DNA of 44,787 nt from an uncultured Eubacteriales bacterium (GCA_902761755.1 CACWLP010000013.1:1-44787), one strand, 5' to 3'; numbered from the stretch's first letter, positions 7,125 to 17,816 are shown. The notes: generated by a model from the sequence alone, not told the origin. Made by a program: numbers and translations.

Positions 7125-9206
7125 ATGAGCAAGAAAATTGAAATGGCCGTCCAGGCGGGCCCCCGGGAGGACACGCGAGGGCTCAAGGAAATTCCGGAAA
7201 CCCTTCGCCGTCACGCCAGGCTGAGCCCCAAGCAGATGCGCATCAGCATGACCATCGCCACGGTGGTGATCCTCGTGCTGGCCGCACTGATGATCGTTTC
7301 CCAGAGCCGGACCACGGATATTCTCAAGAACAACGAAAGCGCGGTGCTCCTCAAAGAGGCCATGCACGCCGAGCGCATTGAGCTGACCAATAAGCTGGCC
7401 CTGACGGACCGTTACGGCACCGATACCATCAACGGAAAGCGTTTGTTCGTTCTCCAGGAGATCGGCCAGCAGAACGGCGACGAGGCCAACAAACTGTATT
7501 GGCTGATCTACTGCAACGAGGACGAAGCAAAAGAATACGAAAAGACCCTGAAGAACTACAAGCAGCTGATCCTTCTGGACCAGAAGGAAGAGAAAGGGCT
7601 GTACGTCGCCGTGGCCCGTGCAACGGAGCTGGATGAAAGCATCGCAAAGCTGGCCAGCAAAGGCATCACCGCTCATTTCATTGCCCTGGACGGCCTGGAC
7701 GGCGAACCGGATCTGACCGGCGTTTCGGAGGAGGACCAGGAGACGCTGGCCGCCATGCTGAACGAGCTGACCGTGTACAATTTCGGGTATGACAGCTTCC
7801 AGTCCGTCCGCCTGTCCCGCGGCACCCAGGCGCAGATCTCCTCCAAAAAGGATGAGCGCAACACCCTCAGGCTGTACCGCATCATCCTGATCGCCGTGCT
7901 GATTGTCCTGGCGCTGATCCTGGCCCGGCAGCTCAAGGCAGAGAACAGGCACGAGGCCGATAAGGAAAAATATCGCAGGAACCGCATCATCCTGCTGGTC
8001 ATCGCCTTTGCGCTGCTGTGCGGCATCGTGACGCTATCCGCCATGATCAATCAGAAAGGCGAAGAGCTGGTGGTCATCAGCGAGCTGACCGCCCCCACCG
8101 ATCAGGCCAAGTCCCCCACGGAGGCTGCGGAGGGAACGAAGCTGACGGACGAGGAGCTGGAAGGCAAGTTCGTATACCGGATGGGCAAGGGCAAAAACGA
8201 AAAGGTCTATTCTGTCACCGTGCCCGAGCCCATGGGCGGCTTAGGCTTCTGGCGAGCGGTCTATTACGTGGCGCTGGTGCTGCTGATCGTGTTCTGCATT
8301 TCCCTGCTGTACTTCTTCCGGTATGAGCATGATCTGGGCTTCCCCGTATTCAACACCGTACTGCTGGTTCTGCTGATGGTGATCACCCTGTATCCCGTGC
8401 TCAATACCGTGGCATACTCCTTCAACGACGGCACCGACGCCGCCAGGGCCGGCATCCATATCTGGCCCCGGGTGTTCAGCACCGACAGCTACAAGGAGGT
8501 CATGACCACAAGCCTCTACAAGGCCGCCGGCATTTCCGCCGCCAAGACCATCATCACCACTTTCATGAACCTGTTCTGGACCGGGATGCTGGCGTTTGCG
8601 CTGTCCCGCAGGGAATATGTGCTGCGTAAGTTCATCACCCTGGTCATGGTTATCACGATGTATGTGAACGCAGGCCTGATCCCCAACTTCCTGCTGGTCA
8701 GCAGAACGCTGGGCTTGCGGGATACCTTCTGGGTCTACATCATCCCGACCATGTTCTCCTGCTTCAACATGATCGTGTTAAGAACGTACATCATGGCGCT
8801 GCCCAATGAGCTGGTGGAATCGGGCCGCATCGATGGCGCCGGGGACTTCCGTATCTACTGGCAGATCATCTTCCCGCTGTGCGCTCCCGTGCTGGCTACT
8901 GTGGCCCTGTTCGTGGCCGTGGGCGCCTGGAACTCCTGGTTCGACACCATGATGTACAACTTAAAGACGCCTGATCTGTATTCCCTGCAGTACTACCTGA
9001 TGATCAAGGTGCAGACCGCGGGACAGACCTCCAACCTGGCCAACGGCACCGTGGATGCGGCGAACGAGCTGGCGCGGCAGAGCGTATCCTCCCGTACGGT
9101 GCAGTGCGCCACCACCGTGGTGACCGCATTGCCCATCCTGATCATTTATCCCTTCCTGCAGCGCTACTTTGTCACCGGTATGGCGCTGGGCAGCGTGAAG
9201 GGCTGA
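7125..9206 (+). CDS. CUT1 permease, YtcP-like, with a large N-terminal extension
   Basis: A 693-residue protein. Only the last 290 or so residues (about 405-693) are a normal YtcP/LplC-type permease with the EAA loop LVESGRIDGAGDFRIYWQII. The extension has four predicted helices (about 40-60, 250-266, 287-308, 378-397). By the positive-inside rule, residues about 61-248 and 310-375 face outside, and the very basic loop 267-286 faces in. The four extra helices leave the permease in its normal orientation. The extension matches no domain I recognise. The frame is continuous with neighbour-like base usage, so this is a genuine fusion rather than an artefact of the start. GGAAGGAGG precedes the ATG. 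It probably pairs with the 6104-7096 permease. Confidence 0.88.
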   Translation: MSKKIEMAVQAGPREDTRGLKEIPETLRRHARLSPKQMRISMTIATVVILVLAALMIVSQSRTTDILKNNESAVLLKEAMHAERIELTNKLALTDRYGTDTINGKRLFVLQEIGQQNGDEANKLYWLIYCNEDEAKEYEKTLKNYKQLILLDQKEEKGLYVAVARATELDESIAKLASKGITAHFIALDGLDGEPDLTGVSEEDQETLAAMLNELTVYNFGYDSFQSVRLSRGTQAQISSKKDERNTLRLYRIILIAVLIVLALILARQLKAENRHEADKEKYRRNRIILLVIAFALLCGIVTLSAMINQKGEELVVISELTAPTDQAKSPTEAAEGTKLTDEELEGKFVYRMGKGKNEKVYSVTVPEPMGGLGFWRAVYYVALVLLIVFCISLLYFFRYEHDLGFPVFNTVLLVLLMVITLYPVLNTVAYSFNDGTDAARAGIHIWPRVFSTDSYKEVMTTSLYKAAGISAAKTIITTFMNLFWTGMLAFALSRREYVLRKFITLVMVITMYVNAGLIPNFLLVSRTLGLRDTFWVYIIPTMFSCFNMIVLRTYIMALPNELVESGRIDGAGDFRIYWQIIFPLCAPVLATVALFVAVGAWNSWFDTMMYNLKTPDLYSLQYYLMIKVQTAGQTSNLANGTVDAANELARQSVSSRTVQCATTVVTALPILIIYPFLQRYFVTGMALGSVKG

Positions 9207-9237
9207 TCGGGCGATGAAAGACGGAAAGGATACTGCC

Positions 9238-10167
9238 ATGACAACCAGGCAAGATGGCCGCAGCGAGGGACGGAACAAGTTTCCGGATGGGTTCAGGATC
9301 CTGCAGGGCAAGCAGGAATACATCACCTATCTGGATCATTCCTCCATCCGCATCTGGCCATCCGATACGGCGGCTCATTTCGACCAGCATACCCATTCCG
9401 CCATTGAGATCATCATGCCCCAGCGGGGCGTATCGGTGTACCACATGCTGGATGCGGTATACCGGGTGCAGGCTGGGGAGATCCTGATCGTTCCCTCCGG
9501 GTGCCCCCATGAGCTGACGGAGTACCGGGATACGATCCGGTATCTGCTGCTGTTCGAGCCCAATCCCCTGCTGAACCTGCGGGACATGCCCAGCATTTCC
9601 GCCATGATGCAGCAGCCTATTTACCTGCATGACGATCCGGAAACGGCGAAGCAGGTGAGCGATCTGCTGATGCAGGCGGTGGACTGCTATTTCAGGAAAG
9701 AGCCCATGTGGAACACCCAGTGCTATTCGTACCTGCTGCAGATGTACGCGCTGCTGGGGCAGAAATACATAGAGGGCACGCCCCAGCGGGTGGTGAGCCA
9801 GCGCAACATCGATCCGGCGATCATGAACAGCGCCATCACCTACATCAACGAGCACTACATGAACGACATTTCCCTGGAGGATGTGGCGGTGTTCGCCGGG
9901 TTTTCCAAATGCTATTTCTCCCGCACTTTCAAGCAGTTCTCCGGAGTCTCCTTCCTGGAGTATCTGACGCGGAAGCGGCTGAACGTGGCATCGGATCTGC
10001 TGGTGCGCACCAATCAGCCCATTCACGAGGTGGCGAAAAAATCCGGGTTCGGCAGCACGGCCACCTTCAACCGGGTGTTCCGGGATCACAAGAACTGCAC
10101 CCCGTCCCAGTACCGGGCCATCTACAGCATGGGCGTGGACCCGGAGAAAGACAAAATGCTGCTGTAA
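9238..10167 (+). CDS. AraC-family transcriptional regulator
   Basis: A 309-residue regulator. The N-terminal half has a cupin-like sensor (HTHSAIEIIMPQRGVSVYHM, then a GEILIVPSGCPHEL turn). The C-terminal 100 residues hold the AraC double helix-turn-helix (DISLEDVAVFAGFSKCYFSR and PIHEVAKKSGFGSTATFNRV). The ATG at 9238 was chosen because GGAAAGGA lies 7 nt upstream; an in-frame ATG at 9214 has no good ribosome site. It follows the permease gene by 31 nt in the same operon. It probably responds to the imported sugar or a derivative and activates this operon, although no operator was identified. Confidence 0.9.
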   Translation: MTTRQDGRSEGRNKFPDGFRILQGKQEYITYLDHSSIRIWPSDTAAHFDQHTHSAIEIIMPQRGVSVYHMLDAVYRVQAGEILIVPSGCPHELTEYRDTIRYLLLFEPNPLLNLRDMPSISAMMQQPIYLHDDPETAKQVSDLLMQAVDCYFRKEPMWNTQCYSYLLQMYALLGQKYIEGTPQRVVSQRNIDPAIMNSAITYINEHYMNDISLEDVAVFAGFSKCYFSRTFKQFSGVSFLEYLTRKRLNVASDLLVRTNQPIHEVAKKSGFGSTATFNRVFRDHKNCTPSQYRAIYSMGVDPEKDKMLL

Positions 10168-10182
10168 AGAAACGCAAAAATC

Positions 10183-10217
10183 AAGCCCGGGAGTTCGGAA
10201 TGAACTCCCGGGCTTTT
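10183..10217. terminator. Bidirectional terminator between convergent genes
   Basis: Bases 10183-10196 pair perfectly with 10202-10215 (14 bp, 5-nt loop). T-runs follow on both strands: CTTTT on plus and TTGATTTTT on minus. It serves the AraC gene from the left and the msmX-like gene from the right. Confidence 0.9.
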
Positions 10218-10230
10218 GCCGTGAATGGGA

Positions 10231-11358
<1,128 letters not shown>

Positions 11359-11380
11359 TGTCTGTCCTCTCCTTTCTCAA

Positions 11381-14140
11381 TTAACCCTTGACAGCGCCGC
11401 CGGTGACGCCTTCCACATAGTACTTCTGCAGGCACATGAACAGGATCGCCACCGGAATGGCCACCAGTACGCCGCCTGCGCAGAACATGGTGTAGCGCGA
11501 AGCGATCTGGTCTTTGCTGAGCCAGCTGTACAGACCCACGGCCACGTTCATGCCTTTGGAGGTACCGAAGGCAATGTACCGAGCGAACACGAAATCGCCC
11601 CAGGGCCCCATGAAGGCTGTCAGGATCGTGTAGATCACAATGGGCTTGGAAAGCGGCAGAATGATCTTTTTCAGCACCTGGAAGCGCGTGGCGCCGTCCA
11701 CGCGAGCGGCCTCATCCAGGGATTTGGGCACGGTATCGAAGAAGCCCTTGGATACGTAGTAGCCCATGCCGGAGGAGGCGATGTATACCAGGATCAATCC
11801 GGGCACCGAGTGCGCCTGGGTCAGCCCCAGATCCTTGAGCACGCGGTAGAGGATGATCATGGTGAGCATGCCGGGGAACATGCCCAGGATCAGCATGAGG
11901 CGCATGAGGGGCTTGCGCATTTTGAAGCGGAAGCGGGAAAGCGTGTAGCTCATGCACAGCACGATGATCGTCTGCAGGGCGGCGGTGAAAAGGGCGATGA
12001 TAAAGGTATTGAGATACCACAGGGGGAAGTTGGTGGACAGAAGATCCACGTAGTTGTAAATGTGCAGCTTTTCAGGCATCACGTAGTCCACCTGCAGTGT
12101 GGATTCCGCCCGGAAGGACTGCAGCAGGATGGAAATGAAGGGGATCAGCCAGATCACGCTGATGAAGATCAGGATCGCGTGGATGCTGGTATTGGCGATG
12201 GTCCGGGAAGTCTTCAGGCCCATGTGGTGGCCCGTCTGGGCCCTCTCTGCCCGGGTCAGCCGCGGCTGTGCGCTGCTGCTGTCGCTGAATTTGGTCATCA
12301 GCAGGGCGAGCCCGATCACCAGGGCGACGGCCGCCAGGATCATCAGCAGGGCTTTATTCCGCATGCAGAAGAGCCTGGACGAATCCAGGGCTTCCAGCGT
12401 TGCGCTGTTATCGGTGCCCAGCTCGCTGATGCGCAGATGGGATTCCTTCTGGTTGAAAGCAGTGAGGGTGCCGTTCATGTATTTCATTGCTTTCTTGAGG
12501 CCCAGCTCCTGGATCAGCGCGCAGATGCTGTTCTGATAATTCCGGGCGAATTCCCGGCTTTCGGACGGTATGAGCTTTTCAGACAGGTCCATGGCGGACA
12601 GGAGCCGATCCAGGTATTTGCGGGCTTTCGTTTCCGTGAACCTGGAGTTATCCGCGTCTTGCTTGCTCTGCTGGTACTTCTTGATGGCCAGGTCCAGGGC
12701 TTCCTGCGCCTCGGCGACGGCCGTTTTGTTTTCTTCGGTGTCGGCCTGGTCCAGGAGGGCCTGGGCAGCTTCCAGCGCTTTTTCGGCGTCGGCCAGCTTG
12801 CCGGCGTCCCGCTCTGCCTTGGAAGCGTCGCTTTCCGAATTATCGATGGCGCGGCCCACTTCCTTGTCGATGGCGTACACGTCGGTCAGGTAATGATTGA
12901 GCTTCTGATCCTGGTTGATGGCTTCCCGGATTTGGGCAAGACGGGCGGCGTATTCGCCTTCGGCGCCGGTGGAGCCGGGATCCGCGCCGCGCATGGCGGA
13001 CAGAACGGTATGCGCTGCTTCCGCGTCGGCTCTCGTGACCTGCTCGTTGATGTCGCCGCAGTGCAGCTTGGCGTATTCGATCCCGTTCTCATCGATCATC
13101 CGGTAGATGCCCTGCAGGTACTGCAGCGTCACGGGATCTTTTTCATAGATATGGTCCATGAAAGCGCGGACGTCTGACAGATCCTGTTCTTTGAGGGTTT
13201 TGAGGATGTCCTTGATGAAGCTCTTGGCAGGATTGGTTTCCAGGTCCTCCACCAGGCGGAAGACGCTGGCAATGTAGCCGAGCGTTTGGTCCTTGTCCGC
13301 CGCTTCCGAGGCCTGATACTTTTCCGTGAGCTGCTGCTGGGCGAATTCCACGCTGCTCTGTTCGGAAGCGGCCACGGTGGTCAGATAGGCCAGCGCCTGT
13401 TCCACAGCCTTGCGCTCGATCTCCGCTTCGGCTTCGGTGGGCTGCTCCGCTTCGGGCGCCTGGCCTTCTTCGGCAGCCTGCTCGGGCTTTGCTTCTTCGG
13501 CAGCCGACGCCGCGGGCAGCTCCGCCTCCAGGGCTTTCTTGCTGTCCTTGATGGTCTGGAACACGAAATCCAGGAAGCTGTCGGCCTTCTGGCGGGTTTC
13601 CTTGTCCATGTCGGCGTTGCCTTCGTCGATCCTGGCGCGGGCGTCCTCCAGCCCGTAGGTTTCGATGGCGGTGCTGACGCCGTCCAGATAATCCAGCGCC
13701 GTATCCGGGCCGACGTCTTTCATCTTTTTGAAGGCTTTGTCGGCCTTGCTGATGGCATCAAAGACCTCGTCGGTGTATTCCTGCGCCCGGTCGGCCCCTA
13801 TGGTATTGATGGACTGAACGAAGACGTCCGTGATCTCCAGGGTATCGATCAGGCCGTACGTATCGTGCATTTCATCCAGATAGATGGCCGCGGCATCCTT
13901 GCCGGCGGTGTCGAAGGTATCGACGATGGCATAGGTGCTGCGATAGTCCGCCTTGACTTGGTCCAGGCCTTTGCTGTCGATCTCACCGTATACGTCCTGG
14001 ATCTTCACATCGATCTTTTTGAACAGATCGAAGTATTTGTTTCCGTTGGCGATCCCCTTGATGCACAAGCACAACAGCACCACGCCAGCCAGGATGAAGG
14101 CGATGGCCAGTATTCTGGCTGTTACTTTTTTCTTCATCAC
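11381..14140 (-). CDS. MalG/GanQ-like permease with a giant extracytoplasmic domain
   Basis: A 919-residue protein, about three times normal size. A short cytoplasmic start and a helix (about 8-28) lead into roughly 565 residues predicted outside the membrane. A second helix (about 597-616) and a basic cytoplasmic linker follow, then a complete MalG-type permease (about 644-919) with EAA loop SLDEAARVDGATRFQVLKKI. The external region is almost all helical and acidic. It has an Ala/Glu/Pro-rich linker near 207-240 and a coiled-coil-like stretch near 430-500 (KLADAEKALEAAQALLDQAD). I recognise no named domain in it. Its ATG overlaps the stop of the upstream permease (ATGA), so translation is coupled. 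The two extra helices keep permease topology correct. The role of the external domain is unknown; docking the binding protein is one possibility. Confidence 0.9.
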   Translation of the reverse strand: MMKKKVTARILAIAFILAGVVLLCLCIKGIANGNKYFDLFKKIDVKIQDVYGEIDSKGLDQVKADYRSTYAIVDTFDTAGKDAAAIYLDEMHDTYGLIDTLEITDVFVQSINTIGADRAQEYTDEVFDAISKADKAFKKMKDVGPDTALDYLDGVSTAIETYGLEDARARIDEGNADMDKETRQKADSFLDFVFQTIKDSKKALEAELPAASAAEEAKPEQAAEEGQAPEAEQPTEAEAEIERKAVEQALAYLTTVAASEQSSVEFAQQQLTEKYQASEAADKDQTLGYIASVFRLVEDLETNPAKSFIKDILKTLKEQDLSDVRAFMDHIYEKDPVTLQYLQGIYRMIDENGIEYAKLHCGDINEQVTRADAEAAHTVLSAMRGADPGSTGAEGEYAARLAQIREAINQDQKLNHYLTDVYAIDKEVGRAIDNSESDASKAERDAGKLADAEKALEAAQALLDQADTEENKTAVAEAQEALDLAIKKYQQSKQDADNSRFTETKARKYLDRLLSAMDLSEKLIPSESREFARNYQNSICALIQELGLKKAMKYMNGTLTAFNQKESHLRISELGTDNSATLEALDSSRLFCMRNKALLMILAAVALVIGLALLMTKFSDSSSAQPRLTRAERAQTGHHMGLKTSRTIANTSIHAILIFISVIWLIPFISILLQSFRAESTLQVDYVMPEKLHIYNYVDLLSTNFPLWYLNTFIIALFTAALQTIIVLCMSYTLSRFRFKMRKPLMRLMLILGMFPGMLTMIILYRVLKDLGLTQAHSVPGLILVYIASSGMGYYVSKGFFDTVPKSLDEAARVDGATRFQVLKKIILPLSKPIVIYTILTAFMGPWGDFVFARYIAFGTSKGMNVAVGLYSWLSKDQIASRYTMFCAGGVLVAIPVAILFMCLQKYYVEGVTGGAVKG

Positions 14141-15912
14141 TGGAAGTCCTCCTCATTCTTGATGGACGGGAGCAGGTTGTAGACCACCAGGGAGATCACG
14201 GCGATCACCAGGAACACCAGGATACCGATGACGGACGCCATGTAATATTGGGATTCCGCGCCCGTGGTGATCTTGAACAGCCAGGTGATCAACAGGTCCG
14301 TGTAGCCTACCGTGCCTGCCGCTGACGACGCGGCGCTGTTCGTTGGCGCACCTCCTGTCAGCAGGTAAATGACGTTGAAATTGTTCATGTTCCCGGTGAA
14401 GCTGGTGAGCAGGTAGGGGCCGGTGATGAACAGCATGTACGGCAGCGTGATCTTGCGGTACTGCTGCCAGGCGTTTGCCCCGTCGATGCGCGCGGATTCA
14501 TACAGGTCTGCCGGGATGTTCATCAGGATACCGGTGGCAATCAGCATGAGGTAGGGGATGCCGATCCAGATATTGATGACGATGACCAGGATCCGCGCCA
14601 GGGTGGGATCGCCGAAAAAGTCGATGCCTTCGTTGATCCAGTGCATGCTTTTCAGGAAGCCGTTGAAGATGCCGTTCTTGGCGAACATCTTGCTCACGTA
14701 CAGCAGGGAAATGAACTGGGGAATGGCGATGGTGAGCACCAGGATGGTGCGCCAGCCCTTCTTGAAGCGGATGCCCTTCTTATTGATGGCCATGGCCACC
14801 AGCATGCCCAGGAAGTAGTTGGTGAAGGTGGCGAAGAAGGCCCAGATCAGCGTCCAGGACAGCACCTCGCCGAAGGTGGCCACGTAGGACTGGGTGCCGG
14901 CGCCCCCGGTGACCTTCCAGGACAGCAGCTCGTTGAAATGGGTCAGCCCCGCCCAGTGGAACAGGTGGTTGGAATAGCCGTCGCTGGCGCCGGAATAGTT
15001 GGTGAAGGCCACCAGCACCATGAATACGATGGGCATGACGGTGAACACCAGGATACCGGTGAGGGGCAGGGCCAGCAGCGTCTTATGGAACTGATCGTCC
15101 ACCATGGAGCGCAGATCGTCCCTGCCGCTCTTGAGCGGCTTTCCGGATGCGAGGATCTTTTCCGACAGCTGATTCTGCTTCACGTTCATCCGCCAGGTAT
15201 AAATGAAGGCGATGATGAAGAAAATGGTGAGCACGCCGTAAAGCAGGATTTTGAAGGAGTTGTCGCCGTACTGGGTGGAATAGGTGTCCGTAACGGGGTT
15301 ATAGATCTTGTTCAGCACGGGCTCCACCTTGCCCAGGGAAGGCAGCATCTTCAGCCAGTAGCTGCCGGTGAAGACCATGTAGAGGATAAACACGATCTCA
15401 AACACCAGGAACAGCACGCCCCGCATCACCTGGCCCCGGGCGATGTTGCCAAAGCCCATGACCGCATAGCTGGTGCGGGTTTTCCAGTCGCCGCGGGTGA
15501 AGGTGCCCACGATGTCCCGCACCTCCCGGGCGATCTTCAGCCCTGCGCCCTTCAGGGCATCCCAGATTTTCAGCCCCGTTCTTTTCAGGGCGGCGGGAAT
15601 GCCCAGCACCTTTTTCACGGCCTTGTAGGCGGGCTTTTCCGCCTTGCTCAGCCGCAGGGATTCCGCGTCCCCCGCGGAGGTGCAGGCGGAATACAGTTTG
15701 TCCCATTTCAGGAGGATGACCGCGGCCAGCGGAAGCAGCACCACGGCTGCCAGCACCCAGGAAATCCACATGGGCACGCCAATGCCGGACATGATGCCGC
15801 CCAGCAGCAGGAACACCAGGAGGCCCACCGCCAGTACGCCAATGACCGTCAGCACGCATTTCACGGCGGACAGGCTGTCGCTCCCGCGGTCTTGCGCTTG
15901 GATATTTGACAT
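14137..15912 (-). CDS. MalF/GanP-like sugar ABC permease, N-terminally extended
   Basis: A 591-residue membrane protein. The MalF core begins near residue 266 (LLALPLTGILVFTVMPIVFM) and holds the EAA loop LYESARIDGANAWQQYRKIT. The first 265 or so residues add four helices (about 17-41, 47-69, 163-184, 221-240) around a basic cytoplasmic segment. The sequence RGDWKTRTSYAVMGFGNIAR resembles N-terminal regions I associate with Firmicutes MalF-type permeases, so this extension is less unusual than that of its partner. It is co-transcribed with the binding protein upstream and the 919-residue permease downstream. Galacto-oligosaccharides are the likely substrate because of the adjacent GH53 gene, but malto-oligosaccharides cannot be excluded. 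Confidence 0.9.
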   Translation of the reverse strand: MSNIQAQDRGSDSLSAVKCVLTVIGVLAVGLLVFLLLGGIMSGIGVPMWISWVLAAVVLLPLAAVILLKWDKLYSACTSAGDAESLRLSKAEKPAYKAVKKVLGIPAALKRTGLKIWDALKGAGLKIAREVRDIVGTFTRGDWKTRTSYAVMGFGNIARGQVMRGVLFLVFEIVFILYMVFTGSYWLKMLPSLGKVEPVLNKIYNPVTDTYSTQYGDNSFKILLYGVLTIFFIIAFIYTWRMNVKQNQLSEKILASGKPLKSGRDDLRSMVDDQFHKTLLALPLTGILVFTVMPIVFMVLVAFTNYSGASDGYSNHLFHWAGLTHFNELLSWKVTGGAGTQSYVATFGEVLSWTLIWAFFATFTNYFLGMLVAMAINKKGIRFKKGWRTILVLTIAIPQFISLLYVSKMFAKNGIFNGFLKSMHWINEGIDFFGDPTLARILVIVINIWIGIPYLMLIATGILMNIPADLYESARIDGANAWQQYRKITLPYMLFITGPYLLTSFTGNMNNFNVIYLLTGGAPTNSAASSAAGTVGYTDLLITWLFKITTGAESQYYMASVIGILVFLVIAVISLVVYNLLPSIKNEEDFQ

Positions 15913-15944
15913 GGACTCACTTCCCTTTTTTTGATGCGCTTTTT

Positions 15945-15982
15945 AAGGAAAAGGCCGGAACCAATCGGAATTGGCTCCGGCC
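15945..15982 (-). terminator. Leaky terminator between binding protein and permeases
   Basis: On the minus strand, bases 15982-15970 pair with 15965-15953 in a 12-bp stem with one mismatch, followed by TTTTCCTT (15952-15945). It lies after the binding-protein stop and before the MalF-like gene, the same arrangement as at 6049-6085. Confidence 0.65.
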
Positions 15983-16030
15983 GTCCGGTTACCGATTGCT
16001 GGATTTTTCAATCAAGCATCGGAAGAAGTA

Positions 16031-17569
16031 TTACTCGGCCGCCAGGCTCACTTCGCCGGTGGTTTCATTGAACACCACATAGTAGGTGCCCGCTTCTTCC
16101 ACCACAAAGTTGTCAGCCGGGAAAGCGTTATCCCAGCTCAGGCCCTGGCGTACCTTGAACTGCACGCCGGCTTCCATATCCCAGGCCTGTTCGGTCTTCC
16201 ACTCGCTGGCGGAAACCTTCGTCATGGGGATATCTTCGCTCCAGTTGCTGCGGGTTTCGTTGTTGTAATCGGTGTAGAAGAAGCCGTCGGTCAGGTTGCA
16301 GGTACCGATGACGGTCCAGGCGAACTTCACATCGTCGCTCATGGTGAACAGGCTGGCGATCTTGTCTTCGTAGTTCTGCAGCGCCTGCTTGAGGCCTTCC
16401 TCATCCTCGGCGTCCTTCACGTCGTCACCGATGACCTTGGCGATATCCCACCAGGAGCCGTGGATCTGGCCCTGCGGGATGGAATAGGGGCTCTGGGCCA
16501 GCAGGGCGGCCAGGCCGGGGTTGGCCTGCACGGCCTCGGAGGCCTGGGCATCCAGGTTGGAGGGGCCCCAGGCGCGGGCTTCAAACCGTTCCATCTGGCA
16601 GTCTTCGCCGGTCAGGTACTGCGCCAGCAGGTTCAGCGCGGCGGCTTTGTAGTCGTCCACCTGGGGCTTGATGCCCATCAGCTTGCAGCCGTTGAAGGAA
16701 CCCAGGTGATACAGCTGGCCGTCCACTTCGAAGGAGGGCAGATCGGCAACGCCCATGTTGTCGCCCAGGATGCCCTTGACGGTAACGTAATCCCAGGTGC
16801 CGGTCACGACGGCGGCGGCGCCGTTGGCGAACTCAGAGCCGCTGGAGGAGTTCAGGTGATAGGGAGAGCTGACCAGCTTCTTCATGCCCTTGGCGGCGAT
16901 GAGGCCCTGGGGGCTGTTGAAGGTGTCGTGCACTTCGATGAACTGGCCGTCGGAATCGGTGGTCCATTCGGAGACGCAGCCGGTGCCGAAGAAGAAGGAG
17001 GCCAGATACCAGGCGCTGGTGCCCATTTCAAAGGCGAAATACTTTTCAGCGTTCTCGCAGTCCGCGATGATGGCTTCCAGAGAGTCCACGTCTTCATCGG
17101 GGATGATGCTCTTGTCGTAGTAGAGGAAGTAGCCGTTGTCGGCGGTCAGGGGATAGGCGTAAATGGCGCCGTCGGAGGTGGTGGCAGCCGCAACCACGCC
17201 GGCCGCGTTGTTCACGGTGACGAAGTCGCTGGCGCGTTCGCCCAGGCGGGCCAGGGCGCCGGCCTGCACCAGGCGGGCGAACTGATCCTGCGCGAAGCAG
17301 AAGATATCAGCGCCGGCTTCCACGTCGGTGATCATCTGGGTGGCGGCGTCCGCTTCGGAAACGGGCTCCACGGTGGCGTTGAAGATGATCCCGCGGCTGT
17401 TGTCTTCGTTGAAGTTTTCGATCTGCTGACGGGTCAGATCGGCGATTTCTTCGGCCACCCAGATGGTGACGTCATATTCGCCTTCCAGATCGACGTCCTC
17501 GGCGAAGGTGGGCAGGGCGATGGTCAGCGCCATCACGCATGCGAGCAGAACGGCAAGAAACTTTTTCAT
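16031..17569 (-). CDS. Sugar-binding protein with a SusE/F-like C-terminal domain
   Basis: A 512-residue exported protein. Residues 1-23 form a signal peptide (ALPTFA, then ED). C11 lies inside the hydrophobic core, too early for a normal lipobox. Residues about 30-400 are a MalE/GanS-type binding protein, with the typical YAYPLTADNGYFLYYDKSII hinge region. The last 95 or so residues (about 418-512) look like a separate beta-sandwich resembling the glycan-binding modules of SusE/SusF: FAWTVIGTCN, then MTKVSASEWKTEQAWDMEAG, FKVRQGLSWDNAF and AGTYYVVFNETTGEVSL. A binding protein carrying such a module is unusual. It leads the importer operon behind its own promoter at 17683-17655. GAAAGGA precedes the ATG. 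Confidence 0.88.
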   Translation of the reverse strand: MKKFLAVLLACVMALTIALPTFAEDVDLEGEYDVTIWVAEEIADLTRQQIENFNEDNSRGIIFNATVEPVSEADAATQMITDVEAGADIFCFAQDQFARLVQAGALARLGERASDFVTVNNAAGVVAAATTSDGAIYAYPLTADNGYFLYYDKSIIPDEDVDSLEAIIADCENAEKYFAFEMGTSAWYLASFFFGTGCVSEWTTDSDGQFIEVHDTFNSPQGLIAAKGMKKLVSSPYHLNSSSGSEFANGAAAVVTGTWDYVTVKGILGDNMGVADLPSFEVDGQLYHLGSFNGCKLMGIKPQVDDYKAAALNLLAQYLTGEDCQMERFEARAWGPSNLDAQASEAVQANPGLAALLAQSPYSIPQGQIHGSWWDIAKVIGDDVKDAEDEEGLKQALQNYEDKIASLFTMSDDVKFAWTVIGTCNLTDGFFYTDYNNETRSNWSEDIPMTKVSASEWKTEQAWDMEAGVQFKVRQGLSWDNAFPADNFVVEEAGTYYVVFNETTGEVSLAAE

Positions 17570-17654
17570 GGGAAATCATCCTTTCTCACTTTTTCCACAG
17601 GAAACAACCCCTTTGAAATCGGGATACGGATCCATGTGGTTTCTTATCGGGTAC

Positions 17655-17683
17655 ATTTTAATCTTCTTCATCGAATTTGTCAA
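17655..17683 (-). promoter_or_regulatory. Sigma-A promoter of the minus-strand importer operon
   Basis: On the minus strand, TTGACA (17683-17678) and TAAAAT (17660-17655) are separated by 17 bp. The start should fall near 17648, giving a leader of about 80 nt before the binding-protein ATG at 17569. Confidence 0.82.
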
Positions 17684-17752
17684 TAGTTTTTTTATTGTAA
17701 CCGGAAAACACATGAAATAGGATAAAAACCTTTGTTTACTGTATTTTTGTGG

Positions 17753-17790
17753 AAAAAAACCGCATGCCGGGAGCAGACGGCTCCCGGCAT
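17753..17790 (-). terminator. Terminator of the galactanase operon
   Basis: On the minus strand a perfect 11-bp stem (17790-17780 with 17774-17764) is followed by a run of seven T (17759-17753). It lies 26 nt after the GH53 stop and upstream of the importer promoter, so the two minus-strand units are separate transcripts. Confidence 0.88.
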
Positions 17791-17816
17791 ACGGCGGACG
17801 GCGAGGAAAAGGAAAA

